Shown here one piece after another: positions 8,365 through 18,403 of a stretch of 64,000 bases of DNA. Position numbers and translations under genes: made by a program. The stretch lies in assembly GCF_040373385.1 (NCBI RefSeq), contig NZ_JBDXXH010000002.1, positions 434,001 through 498,000 on the forward strand, written 5' to 3'. Position 1 is the first letter of the stretch. Each line of letters starts with the position of its first letter. The stretch is from Nitratidesulfovibrio sp. (GTDB lineage: Bacteria; Desulfobacterota; Desulfovibrionia; Desulfovibrionales; Desulfovibrionaceae). The notes beneath the pieces are model-generated. The model was not told where the DNA came from. It searched no databases and saw only the letters and a list, made by a program, of their open reading frames with translations.

Positions 8365-11300
8365 GTGAATTTCGAGCAACTGACGTCCCGGCTGGCCGCG
8401 TCCGGCCTTGCCATACCCACCATCGGCGGAAGCCATTCCGGCGGGGTGCACGCGCTGGCCGAGGCCTTGCGCATCGAGGTGGCGCGCAGCGGCATGGGCG
8501 GGGCCGCCCGCCTGGCCCTGGCCCTGATGCGCGCCGGGCGCGACGTGGTCATGCTGGTGCGCGATGCCGCCGAACTGGCCGAGGCCCGCGCCCTGACCAC
8601 ACTGTTCTCGCCCGAGCTTTCCGGCGCGGACCCGGCGGTGACACAGGCCCGCTGGGACGCGCAGTGGATCGTCTTTCCGCAGCACCCGGCGGGCACGCGC
8701 GGGCGCGGCGCATGGGCCGCGCGCATGGCCAGCCTGTACGCCCTCAGCCGCCGCGAGCATCCGCGCGGAATCATCATTTCCGTGGACAACCTGCTGCCCA
8801 AGCTGCCGCCGGTGGACATTTTCGAGCATCACGAACTGCGGCTGGCCCGTGGCGAGGACATGTCGCCCGAGCTGGTGCTGGACCAGGCCATCGACTGGGG
8901 TTTCGAGCGGGCCCAGATGGTCAGCCGCCCCGGCGAGGCGTCCCGGCGCGGCGACATCCTGGACATCTTTCCCCCCGGTTACGAAAAGCCGCTGCGCCTG
9001 GAATTCTTTGGCGATACGCTGGAGGACATTCGGCTGTTCGATGCCACCACACAGCGCTCGCTGGCCAGCCTGGATGAGTTCCGGCTGCTGCCCGTGGCCC
9101 CCGTGGTGGGCAGCCGCGAATACCGCGAGGCCGCCGCCCGCCGCTGGAAGCAGTTGCGCAAGGATGGCGTTATCGACGGCGAGCAGGCCGCCGCCCTGTC
9201 CCGCATGGCCGAGGGCGAGGTCACCGGCCTTCTGCCCGGTGCCTGGTACGAGAACGCCACCTGGATGGAAGACTGGCTGCCGCGCGATGCCGTGTGGCTG
9301 CTGCCCGACCGGGCCGATCTGTCCACTGCGCTGGAGGCTGCCCGCACCAACTGGGAAGCCCTGCTGGACCGCCAGTACGACGAGCACCGCTTGCGCCAGC
9401 CGCGCACCCTCGTGCTGCGCGACGCGGACGAGGCGGAATCCGCCTGGCGTGGTCGGTCCGTGGCTCACTTCGAGCGGCTGGTCATGGGCGTGGAGCGCAC
9501 CGGCGTGGACCTGCCGGAACGGCGGCTGCATGCCTTCCGCGACCTGTTCGCCGCCACCCCCGCCGTACCTGTTGATGAAGACAGACCGTGGCAGCGGCTG
9601 GTGACGGCCCTGCGCCAGTGGACCTCGGAACGGCGCCAGGTGGTGCTCAGCTTCGCCAGCGACCGCAGCCGCCGCAAGTTCCTGAAGCTGGCGGAACAGG
9701 ACGGCGTGCGCCCGGCCCTGCGCTATTCCCCGACAGACAGGGGCCTGTACGCGCTGGTGGCCCCGTTCCGCGCGGGCATCGACCTTGCGTGGGACAACGT
9801 GCTGGTCATCGGCGAGGACGTGCTGCAACCCAAGGCCGACCGCCAGCCCCGCGTGCCCACCGGGGCCTTTCTGGGGCTGGACCGCTACGACGACCTTTCG
9901 CCGGGTGACCTGCTGGTGCACCGCGACTACGGCGTGGGGCGCTTTGGCGGGCTGCACCGCATGGACCTGGGCGGGGTGGCCAACGATTTTTTGCTGCTGG
10001 AATACGCGGGCGAGGACCGGCTGTACCTTCCTGTGGACCGGCTGTCGCTCATCCAGCGGTTCAAGGGCAGCGGTGACGATGCCGCGCCCTCGCTGGACAA
10101 GCTGGGCGGTTCCGGCTGGCGGGCCAGCAAGGACAAGGCCCGCAAGGCCATCGAAAAGATCGCCGCCGACCTCGTCGAGATGTACGCCTACCGCAAGGTG
10201 GCCAAGGGCTACCGCTATGGCCCGCTGGGCGAGCTGTACCGCGAGTTCGAGGCGTCCTTCGGCTTCGAGGAAACCCCGGACCAGGCCCGGGCCATCCAGG
10301 ACGTGCTGGACGACATGGAAAAGCCGGAACCCATGGACCGCCTTGTCTGTGGCGACGTGGGCTTCGGCAAGACCGAGGTGGCCCTGCGCGCGGCCTTCCG
10401 CGCCGCCGCCGAAGGCCGTCAGGTGGCCCTGCTGTGTCCCACCACGGTGCTGGCCGAGCAGCACTACCAGACCTTCCGCAGCCGTCTGGCCGGGTTCCCG
10501 GTCAACGTGGGCATGCTGAGCCGCTTCGTTTCGCGCCAGAAGCAGAAGGAAGTGCTGCAATCGGCCGCGCGCGGGCAGATCGACATTCTCATCGGCACCC
10601 ACCGCCTGCTCTCCGACGACGTGCAACTGCCCAACCTGGGCCTGCTGGTGCTGGACGAGGAACAGCGCTTCGGCGTGCGCCACAAGGAAAAGCTGAAGAA
10701 GTTCCGCAAGAACGTGGACGCCCTGACCCTGACCGCCACGCCCATTCCGCGCACCTTGCAACTGTCCATGTCGGGCATTCGCGAGCTGTCGGTCATCGAA
10801 ACCGCGCCGCCGGAACGCAAGCCCGTGGCCACCGCGCTCATCGAGCGCGACCAGAACGCCCTGCGCCAGATTCTGGAGCGCGAAATAGCCCGCGAAGGGC
10901 AGGTGTTCTGGGTGCACAACCGCGTGCAGGGGCTGGAGCGGGTGGCGGAATTCGTGCGCGGGCTGGTTCCTGCGGCACGGGTGGGCATGGCCCACGGCCA
11001 GATGGGCGAGCGCGAGCTGGAAGACACCATGCACAAGTTCTGGCACGGCGAACTGGACGTGCTGGTGTGCACGGCCATCGTGGAATCGGGCCTGGACTTT
11101 CCCCGCGCCAACACCCTTATCGTGGACCAGGCCCAGATGTTCGGGCTGGGGCAGCTGTACCAGTTGCGCGGGCGCGTGGGCCGGTCCGACCGGCAGGCCT
11201 ACGCCGTGTTCGTGGTGTCCGACGCCGATCGCCTGCCGGAACTGGCCCGCCAGCGCATGCGCATCATTCTGGAACTGGACTATCTGGGCGCCGGGTTCCA

Positions 11301-11976
11301 GGTGGCCATGGAAGACCTGCGGCTGCGCGGTGCCGGGAACATCCTGGGCGAGGTGCAGTCCGGCCACATGACCCGCCTGGGCCTCGACCTGTATCTGGAG
11401 ATGCTGGAAGAGGAAGTGGCCCGCCTGAAGGGCGACCCCCCGCGCGACTCGGTGGAGCCGGAACTGAACATCGGGCTTGCCGCACACATCCCCGAAACGT
11501 ACATTGGCGATGCCCGCGAACGGCTGAAGTTCTACAAGGCCCTGTCGTCCGCGCCGGATGCCGCCACGTTGCAGGACGTGGAAATGGAACTGCGCGACCG
11601 CTTCGGCCCCTGCCCGCCGGAGCTGCGCAACTTTCTGGCCGTGCTGGTGCTGAAGCGTTTTCTGGCGACCTTGCAGGTCGTGCGGGCCGACATTCACCCC
11701 GAGCGGTTGCGGTTGGTCTGGGACGAACGCCAGACCGTCATCGCGCCGGAACGGCTTGTGGCGTGGGTGGGGGCACGGCAGGGCAGGGCGCGCCTGTTGC
11801 CCCCGGCCACGCTGGAAGTGCGCATGGCGCCGGTGCCCGGTTCCGCCGCCGAGGCGGAAGGCGACCTTGGCGCGCGGCTGGATACCATCCGTACCGAATT
11901 GGCAGGGCTGGCCGCCATGCCTGCCGTCGTGCCCGGCCCGGTGTATGACCCCGCGTCCGACACGCAACAGGCCTAG
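8365..11976 (+). CDS. mfd: Transcription-repair coupling factor Mfd
   Basis: Removes RNA polymerase stalled at DNA damage and recruits UvrA. The 1203-residue protein has the N-terminal UvrB-like region, the RNA-polymerase-interacting domain (GDLLVHRDYGVGRFGGL), a RecG-like translocase with Walker A GDVGFGKTEV (663-672), DEEQ at 764-767 and motif III TATPIPRTL, then the TRG motif region (QLYQLRGRVGRSDRQ) and the D7 domain. GTG at 8365-8367 with GGAGG four bases upstream gives the start VNFEQL. The frame runs 276 bp further upstream without support. It heads a plus-strand run with two SurA-like genes. Confidence 0.96.
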   Translation: MNFEQLTSRLAASGLAIPTIGGSHSGGVHALAEALRIEVARSGMGGAARLALALMRAGRDVVMLVRDAAELAEARALTTLFSPELSGADPAVTQARWDAQWIVFPQHPAGTRGRGAWAARMASLYALSRREHPRGIIISVDNLLPKLPPVDIFEHHELRLARGEDMSPELVLDQAIDWGFERAQMVSRPGEASRRGDILDIFPPGYEKPLRLEFFGDTLEDIRLFDATTQRSLASLDEFRLLPVAPVVGSREYREAAARRWKQLRKDGVIDGEQAAALSRMAEGEVTGLLPGAWYENATWMEDWLPRDAVWLLPDRADLSTALEAARTNWEALLDRQYDEHRLRQPRTLVLRDADEAESAWRGRSVAHFERLVMGVERTGVDLPERRLHAFRDLFAATPAVPVDEDRPWQRLVTALRQWTSERRQVVLSFASDRSRRKFLKLAEQDGVRPALRYSPTDRGLYALVAPFRAGIDLAWDNVLVIGEDVLQPKADRQPRVPTGAFLGLDRYDDLSPGDLLVHRDYGVGRFGGLHRMDLGGVANDFLLLEYAGEDRLYLPVDRLSLIQRFKGSGDDAAPSLDKLGGSGWRASKDKARKAIEKIAADLVEMYAYRKVAKGYRYGPLGELYREFEASFGFEETPDQARAIQDVLDDMEKPEPMDRLVCGDVGFGKTEVALRAAFRAAAEGRQVALLCPTTVLAEQHYQTFRSRLAGFPVNVGMLSRFVSRQKQKEVLQSAARGQIDILIGTHRLLSDDVQLPNLGLLVLDEEQRFGVRHKEKLKKFRKNVDALTLTATPIPRTLQLSMSGIRELSVIETAPPERKPVATALIERDQNALRQILEREIAREGQVFWVHNRVQGLERVAEFVRGLVPAARVGMAHGQMGERELEDTMHKFWHGELDVLVCTAIVESGLDFPRANTLIVDQAQMFGLGQLYQLRGRVGRSDRQAYAVFVVSDADRLPELARQRMRIILELDYLGAGFQVAMEDLRLRGAGNILGEVQSGHMTRLGLDLYLEMLEEEVARLKGDPPRDSVEPELNIGLAAHIPETYIGDARERLKFYKALSSAPDAATLQDVEMELRDRFGPCPPELRNFLAVLVLKRFLATLQVVRADIHPERLRLVWDERQTVIAPERLVAWVGARQGRARLLPPATLEVRMAPVPGSAAEAEGDLGARLDTIRTELAGLAAMPAVVPGPVYDPASDTQQA

Positions 11977-12028
11977 GCCGCCCGGATTCTGTTCCGTCCC
12001 GTCACGCAACCGGAGAGCAGCGCTGCCC

Positions 12029-13231
12029 ATGGTTCCTTCACCGTCCCCGTCTTCCTGCATGCCGCCGCGTTTTCGTTCGGGCAGCCGCCTGCTCCGTGGC
12101 GCGCGGGTCGTCCTGCTGCTGGGCGCCGCGCTGCTGGCGCTGTCGTTGTCCGGCTGTGGTGAAGCATCCCTGCCCGAAGGCGTGGTGGCCACGGTCAACG
12201 ACCGGCCCATCATGCTGCGCACGCTGGAGGCGGTGCACGACATGAGCAGCATGAGCTGGTCGGGGCATGCCCCCTCTGTGGAACAGTTGCAGGCCCAGTA
12301 TGGCGGCGTGCTGTCCGACCTTATCGTGCAGGAACTGGTGGCCCAGGCGCTGGCGCGGGAAAACATCTCCGTCACCGACGCGGACGTGGCCGATGCCGAG
12401 GCGGAGGTGCGCGGCGACTACCCGGCGGGCGAATTCGAAAAGTCGCTGGTGGAGGAGTACATAGACCTTGACCTGTGGCGTTCGCGCCTGCGCGCCCGCA
12501 TCGCCATGCAGAAGTTCATGCGTCTCATCCTGCGGCCCACCATCAGCATCCCCCTTGAAGAGGTGGAAGCCTACTACGCCGCGCATCGGCTGGACTACCG
12601 GCTGCCGCGCCGGGTGCAGTTCCTGGTGGTGGCCGGACCGGACAAGGCCGCCGTGGACAAGGCCCGCGCCCTGTCGCTGGGTGGGGCGAAACCCGCCGAC
12701 GTGGAAGCCGCCCAGCCTACCGTGACCGTGCGCGAGGTGAAGATGCGCCGCGACCGCCTGCCCGCCCTGTGGAGCAAGGAACTGGCGGGGCTGGCGCCCC
12801 GGCAGGCCTCCGTGGTGAAGCAGGGGGAATGGGGCTACCAGTCGTTTTTGCTGGTGGGCGAGATTGCCGAGAAACAACTGGAGCTTTCCCACGCGTACCC
12901 ATTGGTCGAGCGGGTGCTGCTGGAACGCAAGATGGACGAGGCCTACGCCCGCTGGATAGATGCGGAATTGCGCACCGCACGGATCAGGGTATCCGCGCAC
13001 CTACTGCCCGAGGCGCGCGGCGCCGCCAAGGTCGAAGTACCCGCCGACGGCGGCAACGCCACCGGCATGCCGGATGTGCGGTCCATGCAGCAGGAGCCGT
13101 TGGACGAGGGTGAACCCATGGACGGGGTTGCCCCTGGATCGGAGCTGGATGCGCCGCCCCCCGCCGAAGACGGCAAGGGGACGCGGGCAGCACCGGCAAA
13201 CGGTACGCAACGCACGACAAAGACGAAATAA
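12029..13231 (+). CDS. Periplasmic/lipoprotein peptidyl-prolyl isomerase-like chaperone (SurA/PpiC type)
   Basis: 400-residue predicted lipoprotein. A basic N-terminus is followed by a hydrophobic stretch and lipobox LSGC at about residue 40-45 (GAALLALSLSGCGEAS). The SurA_N-like region starts EGVVATVNDRPIMLRTLEAVHD; the rest is helical (ELVAQALARENISVTDADVADAEAEV) followed by a degenerate parvulin-like module. The C-terminal 50 residues are Pro/Glu/Gly-rich and probably disordered. It lies 52 bp after mfd and before surA. ATG at 12029 has a weakly spaced GGAGA; ATG at 12059 is an alternative. It probably folds outer-membrane or periplasmic clients. Confidence 0.78.
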   Translation: MVPSPSPSSCMPPRFRSGSRLLRGARVVLLLGAALLALSLSGCGEASLPEGVVATVNDRPIMLRTLEAVHDMSSMSWSGHAPSVEQLQAQYGGVLSDLIVQELVAQALARENISVTDADVADAEAEVRGDYPAGEFEKSLVEEYIDLDLWRSRLRARIAMQKFMRLILRPTISIPLEEVEAYYAAHRLDYRLPRRVQFLVVAGPDKAAVDKARALSLGGAKPADVEAAQPTVTVREVKMRRDRLPALWSKELAGLAPRQASVVKQGEWGYQSFLLVGEIAEKQLELSHAYPLVERVLLERKMDEAYARWIDAELRTARIRVSAHLLPEARGAAKVEVPADGGNATGMPDVRSMQQEPLDEGEPMDGVAPGSELDAPPPAEDGKGTRAAPANGTQRTTKTK

Positions 13232-13246
13232 TACGAATTGTTGCAG

Positions 13247-13276
13247 TTGATTGCATAAACGGGAAAAAGGTATTAC
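13247..13276 (+). promoter_or_regulatory. Candidate promoter before surA
   Basis: TTGATT (13247-13252), 18-base spacer, TATTAC (13271-13276), lying in the only AT-rich stretch of the 255-bp gap after the preceding gene. It suggests that surA-rodZ-recO can be transcribed separately from mfd. Confidence 0.45.
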
Positions 13277-13348
13277 ATGCCGGGCGTGCCATGGTTGAAC
13301 CAGCCGTGCTTGCCCATGCCGACCACGCGTGTCCGGTCACACCGGGCA

Positions 13349-13374
13349 GGCTGATCTGGCCTGGCTGATCTGGC
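13349..13374. repeat. 14-bp direct repeat before surA
   Basis: GGCTGATCTGGC occurs at 13349-13360 and again at 13363-13374, a 14-bp period. It is noncoding. Confidence 0.7.
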
Positions 13375-13486
13375 AGGGCTGTATCAGGCCGGCTGCATAC
13401 GTGTGTCCGTCCGCCTTCGCGGCCCCATGGCAACCCCGCGTCGGTACCGATTCCGGTCGTCTCCAACCACCAAACAGGAGTGCCCC

Positions 13487-14449
13487 TTGCGTCCGCTGCT
13501 CCGCACCCTCCGCCTTGCCGCCCCCGTCTGCCTTGTCTGCCTCGTCTGCCTGGCCGCCGTGGCTGTCGTGGCACCCCGGGCCGAACAGATCAACAAGATC
13601 GCTGCCGTGGTCAACGGCGAAATGATAACCTTCTTCGACGTGCAGGCCCAGGCCACCCCCGAATTGATGCGCCTTGGCCTTGACCGCAACAACCCCGCCC
13701 AGCAGGAGGCGGTGCGCAAGGTGCACCTGCAGGTGCTCGATTCCATGATTTCCGACATCCTGATGAACCAGGAGGCGGAGCGCTGGAAGATCACCGTGCA
13801 GGACAGCGAAGTGGAAAACGAACTGCGCAAGTTCGTGCAGCGCAGCCAGCTTTCGCAGCAGGAATTCGAGCGCCAGTTGATGCAGCAGGGCCTGTCCATG
13901 GATGTCATGCGCGACCGCGTGCGCAAGGGCATTCTGCGTCACCGCCTGCTGACCCTCATGATCGCCCGCAAGATCGTGATCACCCAGGAAGATGTGAAGA
14001 AGTACTACGAGGCGCACAAGTCGCAGTTCGTCACGGACCGCACGGTGCGCCTTGGCCTGATCATCTTCGCCCCCACCGCCGACGCCGAGGCGCTGGCCAG
14101 CAAGGTGCGCACCGGCCAGACGACCTTCGAGCAGCTGGCCGCCACCGATTCCATCGGCCCCAATCCTGCCGCCGGGGGCAACATCGGCACCCTGAAGTGG
14201 ACCGACCTTGCCCCGGCCTGGAAGGAAGCCCTGGACGGCCTGAAGGCTGGCGAGGCGAGCAAGGTCATGCTGGTGGAAGGCCGCAAGGCCATGCTCAAGC
14301 TGGTGGAAGTTTCTACGGGTCGCTCGCAGTCGGTGGAGGAAGCCACCCCCGAGATCGAGAACATCCTGCGCGAACCCAAGCTGCAAGAGCGCTTCACCGA
14401 ATATACCAAGCAATTGCACGACAAGGCCGTGATCGATATCCGCATCTAG
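13487..14449 (+). CDS. surA: SurA-like periplasmic chaperone
   Basis: 320 residues. The N-terminal signal peptide (RPLLRTLRLAAPVCLVCL, then AAVAVVAPRAEQ) is followed by the SurA_N domain (INKIAAVVNGEMITFFDV at about 35-52), a long helical region, and a PpiC-like segment (VTDRTVRLGLIIFAP, TFEQLAATDSIGPNPAAGGNIGTL). This is the core SurA plan with one isomerase-like domain, as in delta-proteobacteria. I chose TTG at 13487-13489 because AGGAG lies seven bases upstream and the signal peptide then starts properly. In-frame ATGs at 13403 and 13427 would add 20-28 unconvincing residues. Followed by the RodZ-like gene. Confidence 0.85.
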   Translation: MRPLLRTLRLAAPVCLVCLVCLAAVAVVAPRAEQINKIAAVVNGEMITFFDVQAQATPELMRLGLDRNNPAQQEAVRKVHLQVLDSMISDILMNQEAERWKITVQDSEVENELRKFVQRSQLSQQEFERQLMQQGLSMDVMRDRVRKGILRHRLLTLMIARKIVITQEDVKKYYEAHKSQFVTDRTVRLGLIIFAPTADAEALASKVRTGQTTFEQLAATDSIGPNPAAGGNIGTLKWTDLAPAWKEALDGLKAGEASKVMLVEGRKAMLKLVEVSTGRSQSVEEATPEIENILREPKLQERFTEYTKQLHDKAVIDIRI

Positions 14450-14527
14450 GTCCCGTGACGTTTCCGGCCGGTGCGTGCGGCCCGGCCGGGGCACGTTGCG
14501 GCAGGTTGATCCAGCCAAGGAGAGGAG

Positions 14528-15637
14528 ATGGCACTCAAGGAACTCGGCATCGCCCTGCGCGAGGCACGCGAGGCAAAAGGCCTCGACATCGACGACGTGG
14601 CGATCCGGATCAAGGTTTCCGCCCGCGTGCTGCGCTCCATAGAAGACGGCGAGCAGGACCAGCTGCCGCATGCCGTGTACGCACGGGGCTTCATCAAGTC
14701 CTATGCATTGCTGCTGGGCGTGGACAACGACCTGCTCATGCGCGCCGTGGACGAGGTCTATCCCTTCGAGGTGCCCGGAGACCCGATGCCGGAAACTGTC
14801 ATGGCCCAGCCACAGACGCGCGGGCGCTCCAGCCTGTCCCCGGTGGTGGTGGCGCTGGTCGTGCTGGCGCTGCTGGCTGCCCTTGGCGGTGGCTGGTACT
14901 ATCGCCAGCAGTCCGCGCGCGAGGCGGACATGCCCAAGGTGGCCCAGCCCGCCCAGGCTCCCCAGCCCCCCCAGTCCTCGATGGGGGCGCAACCTGCCCA
15001 GCAGGCCGAAGGCCAGAATGCACCGGCGCAGGACGCGGTGCCCGCATCCGATGCCGCCCCGGCAACCACTGCCGTCAATGCCACCAATGCCACGGTTCCC
15101 GCCGCGGCCCCGTCCGTCAACGGAACCGCTGTCAATGGAACCGCACCGGCAACGCTTCCCGCAGTGCAGCCCGCGCGCAACGCCACGGTCCCGGCGGTGT
15201 CTTCCGCCGCACCGGCACCGGCACCCGCCGCACAGGCTGACGTACCGGCTCCGGCCCAGCCTGCAACACAGCCCGCCCCGGCCAATCCCGCAGTGCCTGC
15301 CGCTGCCGTGGGTGGCCCGCAGGGCGGCGTGTTCGACAGCGAGGCAGGCGCCACGGGCGGGGCGGATACCGACGGCTCCATGCTGGCGGGCGGCACGCAT
15401 CGCATCGTGGTCATTGCCCTGGCTGATTGCTGGGTGCATTCCAGCGCGGATGATTCCGACGTGCGCCAGTTTTCGCTGCACAAGGGGCAGACCTTCGCGC
15501 TGACATTTTCCAAGCGCCTCACGCTCAAGCTCGGCAACGCGGGCGGGGTACGCATCCGCTACAACGGGCAGGAGCAGCCCGCGCCCGGCGATTCGGGCCA
15601 GGTGCGGACGCTGGTGTTTCCACCGCAGGCGCAGTAG
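14528..15637 (+). CDS. RodZ-like membrane protein (HTH_25 / DUF4115)
   Basis: 369 residues. A cytoplasmic Cro-like helix-turn-helix (residues 4-70, LGIALREAREAKGLDIDDVAIR ... YARGFIKSYALLLGVD) is followed by one membrane helix (105-122), an Ala/Pro/Asn-rich periplasmic linker of about 150 residues, and a C-terminal DUF4115 beta domain (GTHRIVVIALADCWVHSSADD ... VRTLVFPPQAQ). This is the plan of RodZ, which links MreB to the cell wall. The linker looks disordered and repetitive. GGAG before the ATG is clear. It sits between surA and recO. Role in cell shape is inferred by domain architecture. Confidence 0.83.
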   Translation: MALKELGIALREAREAKGLDIDDVAIRIKVSARVLRSIEDGEQDQLPHAVYARGFIKSYALLLGVDNDLLMRAVDEVYPFEVPGDPMPETVMAQPQTRGRSSLSPVVVALVVLALLAALGGGWYYRQQSAREADMPKVAQPAQAPQPPQSSMGAQPAQQAEGQNAPAQDAVPASDAAPATTAVNATNATVPAAAPSVNGTAVNGTAPATLPAVQPARNATVPAVSSAAPAPAPAAQADVPAPAQPATQPAPANPAVPAAAVGGPQGGVFDSEAGATGGADTDGSMLAGGTHRIVVIALADCWVHSSADDSDVRQFSLHKGQTFALTFSKRLTLKLGNAGGVRIRYNGQEQPAPGDSGQVRTLVFPPQAQ

Positions 15638-15710
15638 GTGCTGCGGCCCTGGCGACAGGCCGGGGCGCTGACCACGCCGTCGCAACAACGCCCGCAAGGG
15701 CAGGGCAGCC

Positions 15711-17195
15711 ATGGAGTTTTCGGAACAGGTACTGATCGTCCGCACCGGACGGTTCAGGGAGGCGGACCTTTGGGTCCGCTTCCTGTCTCCGACGCGCGGC
15801 CTGCTCACCGCCTTCGCCTTTGGCGGCTGCCGCAGCCGCAAGCGGTTCTGCGGTTGCCTCGACCTGTTCAATCGATCACTCTTGCGGGTCAAGTCCACGC
15901 GGGGCGGGCAGTACCTGTCCCTTCAGGAAGGCACCCTGCTGCGCGGGCCCGATCGCCTGCGCCGCGACTGGCCGCGCTTTGGCGTGGCGGTGAACTGCTT
16001 GAAATTTCTCGAAGCCCTGGGCTGCGGCCCGGAAGGTGCGGCGGCCACGCATCAACTGGTCGAGGATGTGCTGGAATTGCTGGAAGGCGGCGGCCCCGTG
16101 CCCGACATGCTGCCGGTGTTGTTCCGGCTGCGTCTGGCGGCGGAGCAGGGCTACGCCCCGCGTCTGGACAGTTGCGCCACCTGCGGCGCGGACTTGACCC
16201 ATGTTGCCGGTGCGGCCTTTCTGGTGCAGGAGGGTGCGGTCCAGTGCGATGCCTGCGCCCCCCTGCCGGGGCCGCGCGTGCGGGTGGAGCGCGAAGCGCT
16301 TGACGTGTTGCGCTTTGTGCAGGAGAATTCGCCGCTTCTGTGGCCGGGCGTGCTGCCACCGGCACCGGGGATGGACGGCGTGCCGCAGGAGCAGGGTCTT
16401 TCCCGGGCGATGCCGCACGGGAACGTGCCCGAATCCGAAGCGCCCAAGCCGGACACGCCCAAGCCGGACACGCCCGATGCGTTCGGGGCGGAATACGACC
16501 TGCCCCCGCCGGACATGACCCCCCGTGCCGATTCCACCCGCAACGGTTTCGCGGGCGGGGCGTCTGCGCGGTTCATGGACGGGCGTTTTCCTGGCAGCCT
16601 GTCGGGTCTGGCCTTCGGACATGGCGGGCATGGATCGCTGGACGACTGTTTGTGCCGTTTGCCGGACAGTGTTCTGGCGGGCAGTGCCCCGCCGGACGAT
16701 GTCACGCCCGGCGCCGGTCAGGGGCGGGAGGCCCTCGCGTCCACGCCGTTGGCGCCTCTGGACGCACCGCGCCGCCCCCTGTGGAACGGCAGCGCGGTGT
16801 TCGAGAGCGATCCGTTCGGGCCTGTGCCTGGCGGCGGTGACAGGGGCGTTGCGAACCGGGGCAGCGAGGACTGGGGCTTTGACGACCGGGCCAGCGATGG
16901 CGCGCCCTGGTCGCGGGAAATTTCCGGGGCGGCGCATGGCGTGGTTGCACCCGAACCGCAGCGGCCCGCCGCGCCGGCAACAACCGGTGTTGCCATGCAG
17001 GCCGACAGGCCCGACAGATTCGACAGATTCGACAGGCCCGACGCGGTCGGCGCGGTCGACTCGGTCGGCGCGCAGTCCCCGGCCGACACAAGGAACAGGG
17101 CCACCGTGCGGCGGCAGTGCACCCGCGCGGTGGAAGGCTTCATACAGTTTCACATCGGCCTTGCGTGGGACAACGGGCGGTTCCGCCGCCTGTAG
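15711..17195 (+). CDS. recO: DNA repair protein RecO with about 250-residue low-complexity insert
   Basis: RecO helps load RecA at gaps. Residues 1-80 form the OB fold ([38 protein letters not shown]). A helical region follows, then a zinc site CATC (155-158) and CDAC (179-182). The usual C-terminal helix, [17 protein letters not shown], is at about 470-486. Between them residues 215-465 are a Pro/Gly/Asp/Arg-rich segment with short repeats (PKPDT, and Asp-Arg-Phe motifs). The protein has 494 residues against about 240 normally. The reading frame stays open and both flanks are conserved, so I treat it as an in-frame expansion, not a frameshift. A GGGCAG sequence precedes the ATG. Confidence 0.88.
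   Translation: MEFSEQVLIVRTGRFREADLWVRFLSPTRGLLTAFAFGGCRSRKRFCGCLDLFNRSLLRVKSTRGGQYLSLQEGTLLRGPDRLRRDWPRFGVAVNCLKFLEALGCGPEGAAATHQLVEDVLELLEGGGPVPDMLPVLFRLRLAAEQGYAPRLDSCATCGADLTHVAGAAFLVQEGAVQCDACAPLPGPRVRVEREALDVLRFVQENSPLLWPGVLPPAPGMDGVPQEQGLSRAMPHGNVPESEAPKPDTPKPDTPDAFGAEYDLPPPDMTPRADSTRNGFAGGASARFMDGRFPGSLSGLAFGHGGHGSLDDCLCRLPDSVLAGSAPPDDVTPGAGQGREALASTPLAPLDAPRRPLWNGSAVFESDPFGPVPGGGDRGVANRGSEDWGFDDRASDGAPWSREISGAAHGVVAPEPQRPAAPATTGVAMQADRPDRFDRFDRPDAVGAVDSVGAQSPADTRNRATVRRQCTRAVEGFIQFHIGLAWDNGRFRRL
16443..16472. repeat. 15-bp direct repeat inside recO
   Basis: CCCAAGCCGGACACG is present twice in a row (16443-16457, 16458-16472), encoding PKPDT twice. Downstream, 9-bp units containing GACAGATTC recur around 17015-17040 within the same insert. 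Confidence 0.85.
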
Positions 17196-17221
17196 CGCGG
17201 GGCCGCGAGCCGGACGAACTG

Positions 17222-17257
17222 GACGAGCCGGATGGGCCGGACGAGCCGGATGGGCCG
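17222..17257. repeat. 18-bp direct repeat between recO and glyQ
   Basis: GACGAGCCGGATGGGCCG is repeated exactly at 17222-17239 and 17240-17257, inside a longer degenerate run of CGAGCCGGA-like words (17205-17282). It shares the GAGCCGGA core with the repeat in nnrD. Confidence 0.85.
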
Positions 17258-17338
17258 AATCAGCCGAGTCGGGCGAGTCGGTTAGTCCGGCCACCAACGG
17301 CAACAGTCAGGTCAAGTCAGGATAATCAGGGGTACAGC

Positions 17339-18214
17339 ATGCATTTTCAGGACGTCATCCTCACCTTGCAGAATTTCTGGGCCAAGCGGGGCTGCGTGAT
17401 CATGCAGCCCATCGACGTGGAGTGCGGGGCCGGTACCTTCAACCCCTCGACCTTCCTGCGCGTCATCGGGCCGGAACCGTGGAACGTGGCCTACGTGGAG
17501 CCCTCGCGCCGCCCCACCGATGGTCGCTACGGCGAAAACCCCAACCGGCTCCAGCACTACTTCCAGTTTCAGGTCATCCTGAAGCCCTCGCCCGACAACG
17601 TGCAAGAGCTGTATCTCGACAGCCTGCGCGCCCTCGGCATCGACCCGGCCGCCCACGACATCCGCTTCGTGGAAGACGACTGGGAATCGCCCACCCTGGG
17701 CGCCTGGGGCCTTGGCTGGGAAGTGTGGCTGAACGGCATGGAAGTGACCCAGTTCACCTACTTCCAGCAGGTGGGCGGCATAGACCTTGCCCCTACCAGC
17801 GTGGAAATCACCTACGGGCTCGAACGGCTGTGCATGTACCTGCAAGGCAAGGAATCGGTCTACGACCTTTCGTGGAACGACCGGGTGACCTACGGGAACA
17901 TCTATCACCAGAACGAGGTGGAACAGTCGAAGTACAACTTCGAGGCCAGCAACCCCAGGATGCTGCTGGACCTGTTCAACGCCTCCGAAGCCGAATGCAA
18001 GCGGCTGTGCGACGAAGGGCTGCTGTGGCCCGCCTACGACTACTGCCTGAAGTGCTCGCACACCTTCAACCTGCTTGACGCGCGCGGGGCCATCTCCATC
18101 ACCGAACGTACCGGCTACATAGGCCGCGTGCGTGCCCTGGCCTCTGCCGTGGCGCGGCTGTATGCCGCGCAGCGCGAGGAGCTTGGCTATCCCATGTTGG
18201 CCGCCGCCCGCTAG
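17339..18214 (+). CDS. glyQ: Glycyl-tRNA synthetase alpha subunit
   Basis: Catalytic-core subunit of the alpha2beta2 GlyRS. The 291-residue protein has class II synthetase features: [54 protein letters not shown] and [17 protein letters not shown] at 17339-17341 gives the canonical [14 protein letters not shown] and has AGGGG upstream. The partner gene glyS follows after 189 bp. Confidence 0.97.
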   Translation: MHFQDVILTLQNFWAKRGCVIMQPIDVECGAGTFNPSTFLRVIGPEPWNVAYVEPSRRPTDGRYGENPNRLQHYFQFQVILKPSPDNVQELYLDSLRALGIDPAAHDIRFVEDDWESPTLGAWGLGWEVWLNGMEVTQFTYFQQVGGIDLAPTSVEITYGLERLCMYLQGKESVYDLSWNDRVTYGNIYHQNEVEQSKYNFEASNPRMLLDLFNASEAECKRLCDEGLLWPAYDYCLKCSHTFNLLDARGAISITERTGYIGRVRALASAVARLYAAQREELGYPMLAAAR

Positions 18215-18403
18215 GAGCCACTTCAGAATTGTCCTTTCGTCCGTTGGCGTCGTCAAACTTCACCTGCCATGTCGGTCGAATACGAGAAGAGTATACTCCC
18301 TCATGGCAGGCTTGTTTTCCTTGCCAACGAACGAAAATCCTAATTATGAAGTGGCCCCTGGACCTGACCACGAAGCTCAGGAACAAGAAGGAAGGACGTG
18401 AGC

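Noticed and set aside
8323..12375. Very long open frame (1350 codons) on the minus strand opposite mfd
   Set aside because: Shadow of mfd caused by GC-rich third positions; composition is low-complexity Gly/His/Gln-rich, no family motif, no ribosome site.
13337..15898. 853-codon minus-strand frame opposite surA and the RodZ-like gene
   Set aside because: Shadow of two well-supported genes; repetitive His/Gly/Arg-rich translation.
16353..17110. recO as two genes or a pseudogene
   Set aside because: One continuous frame with conserved N-terminal, zinc and C-terminal parts; no stop or restart signals.
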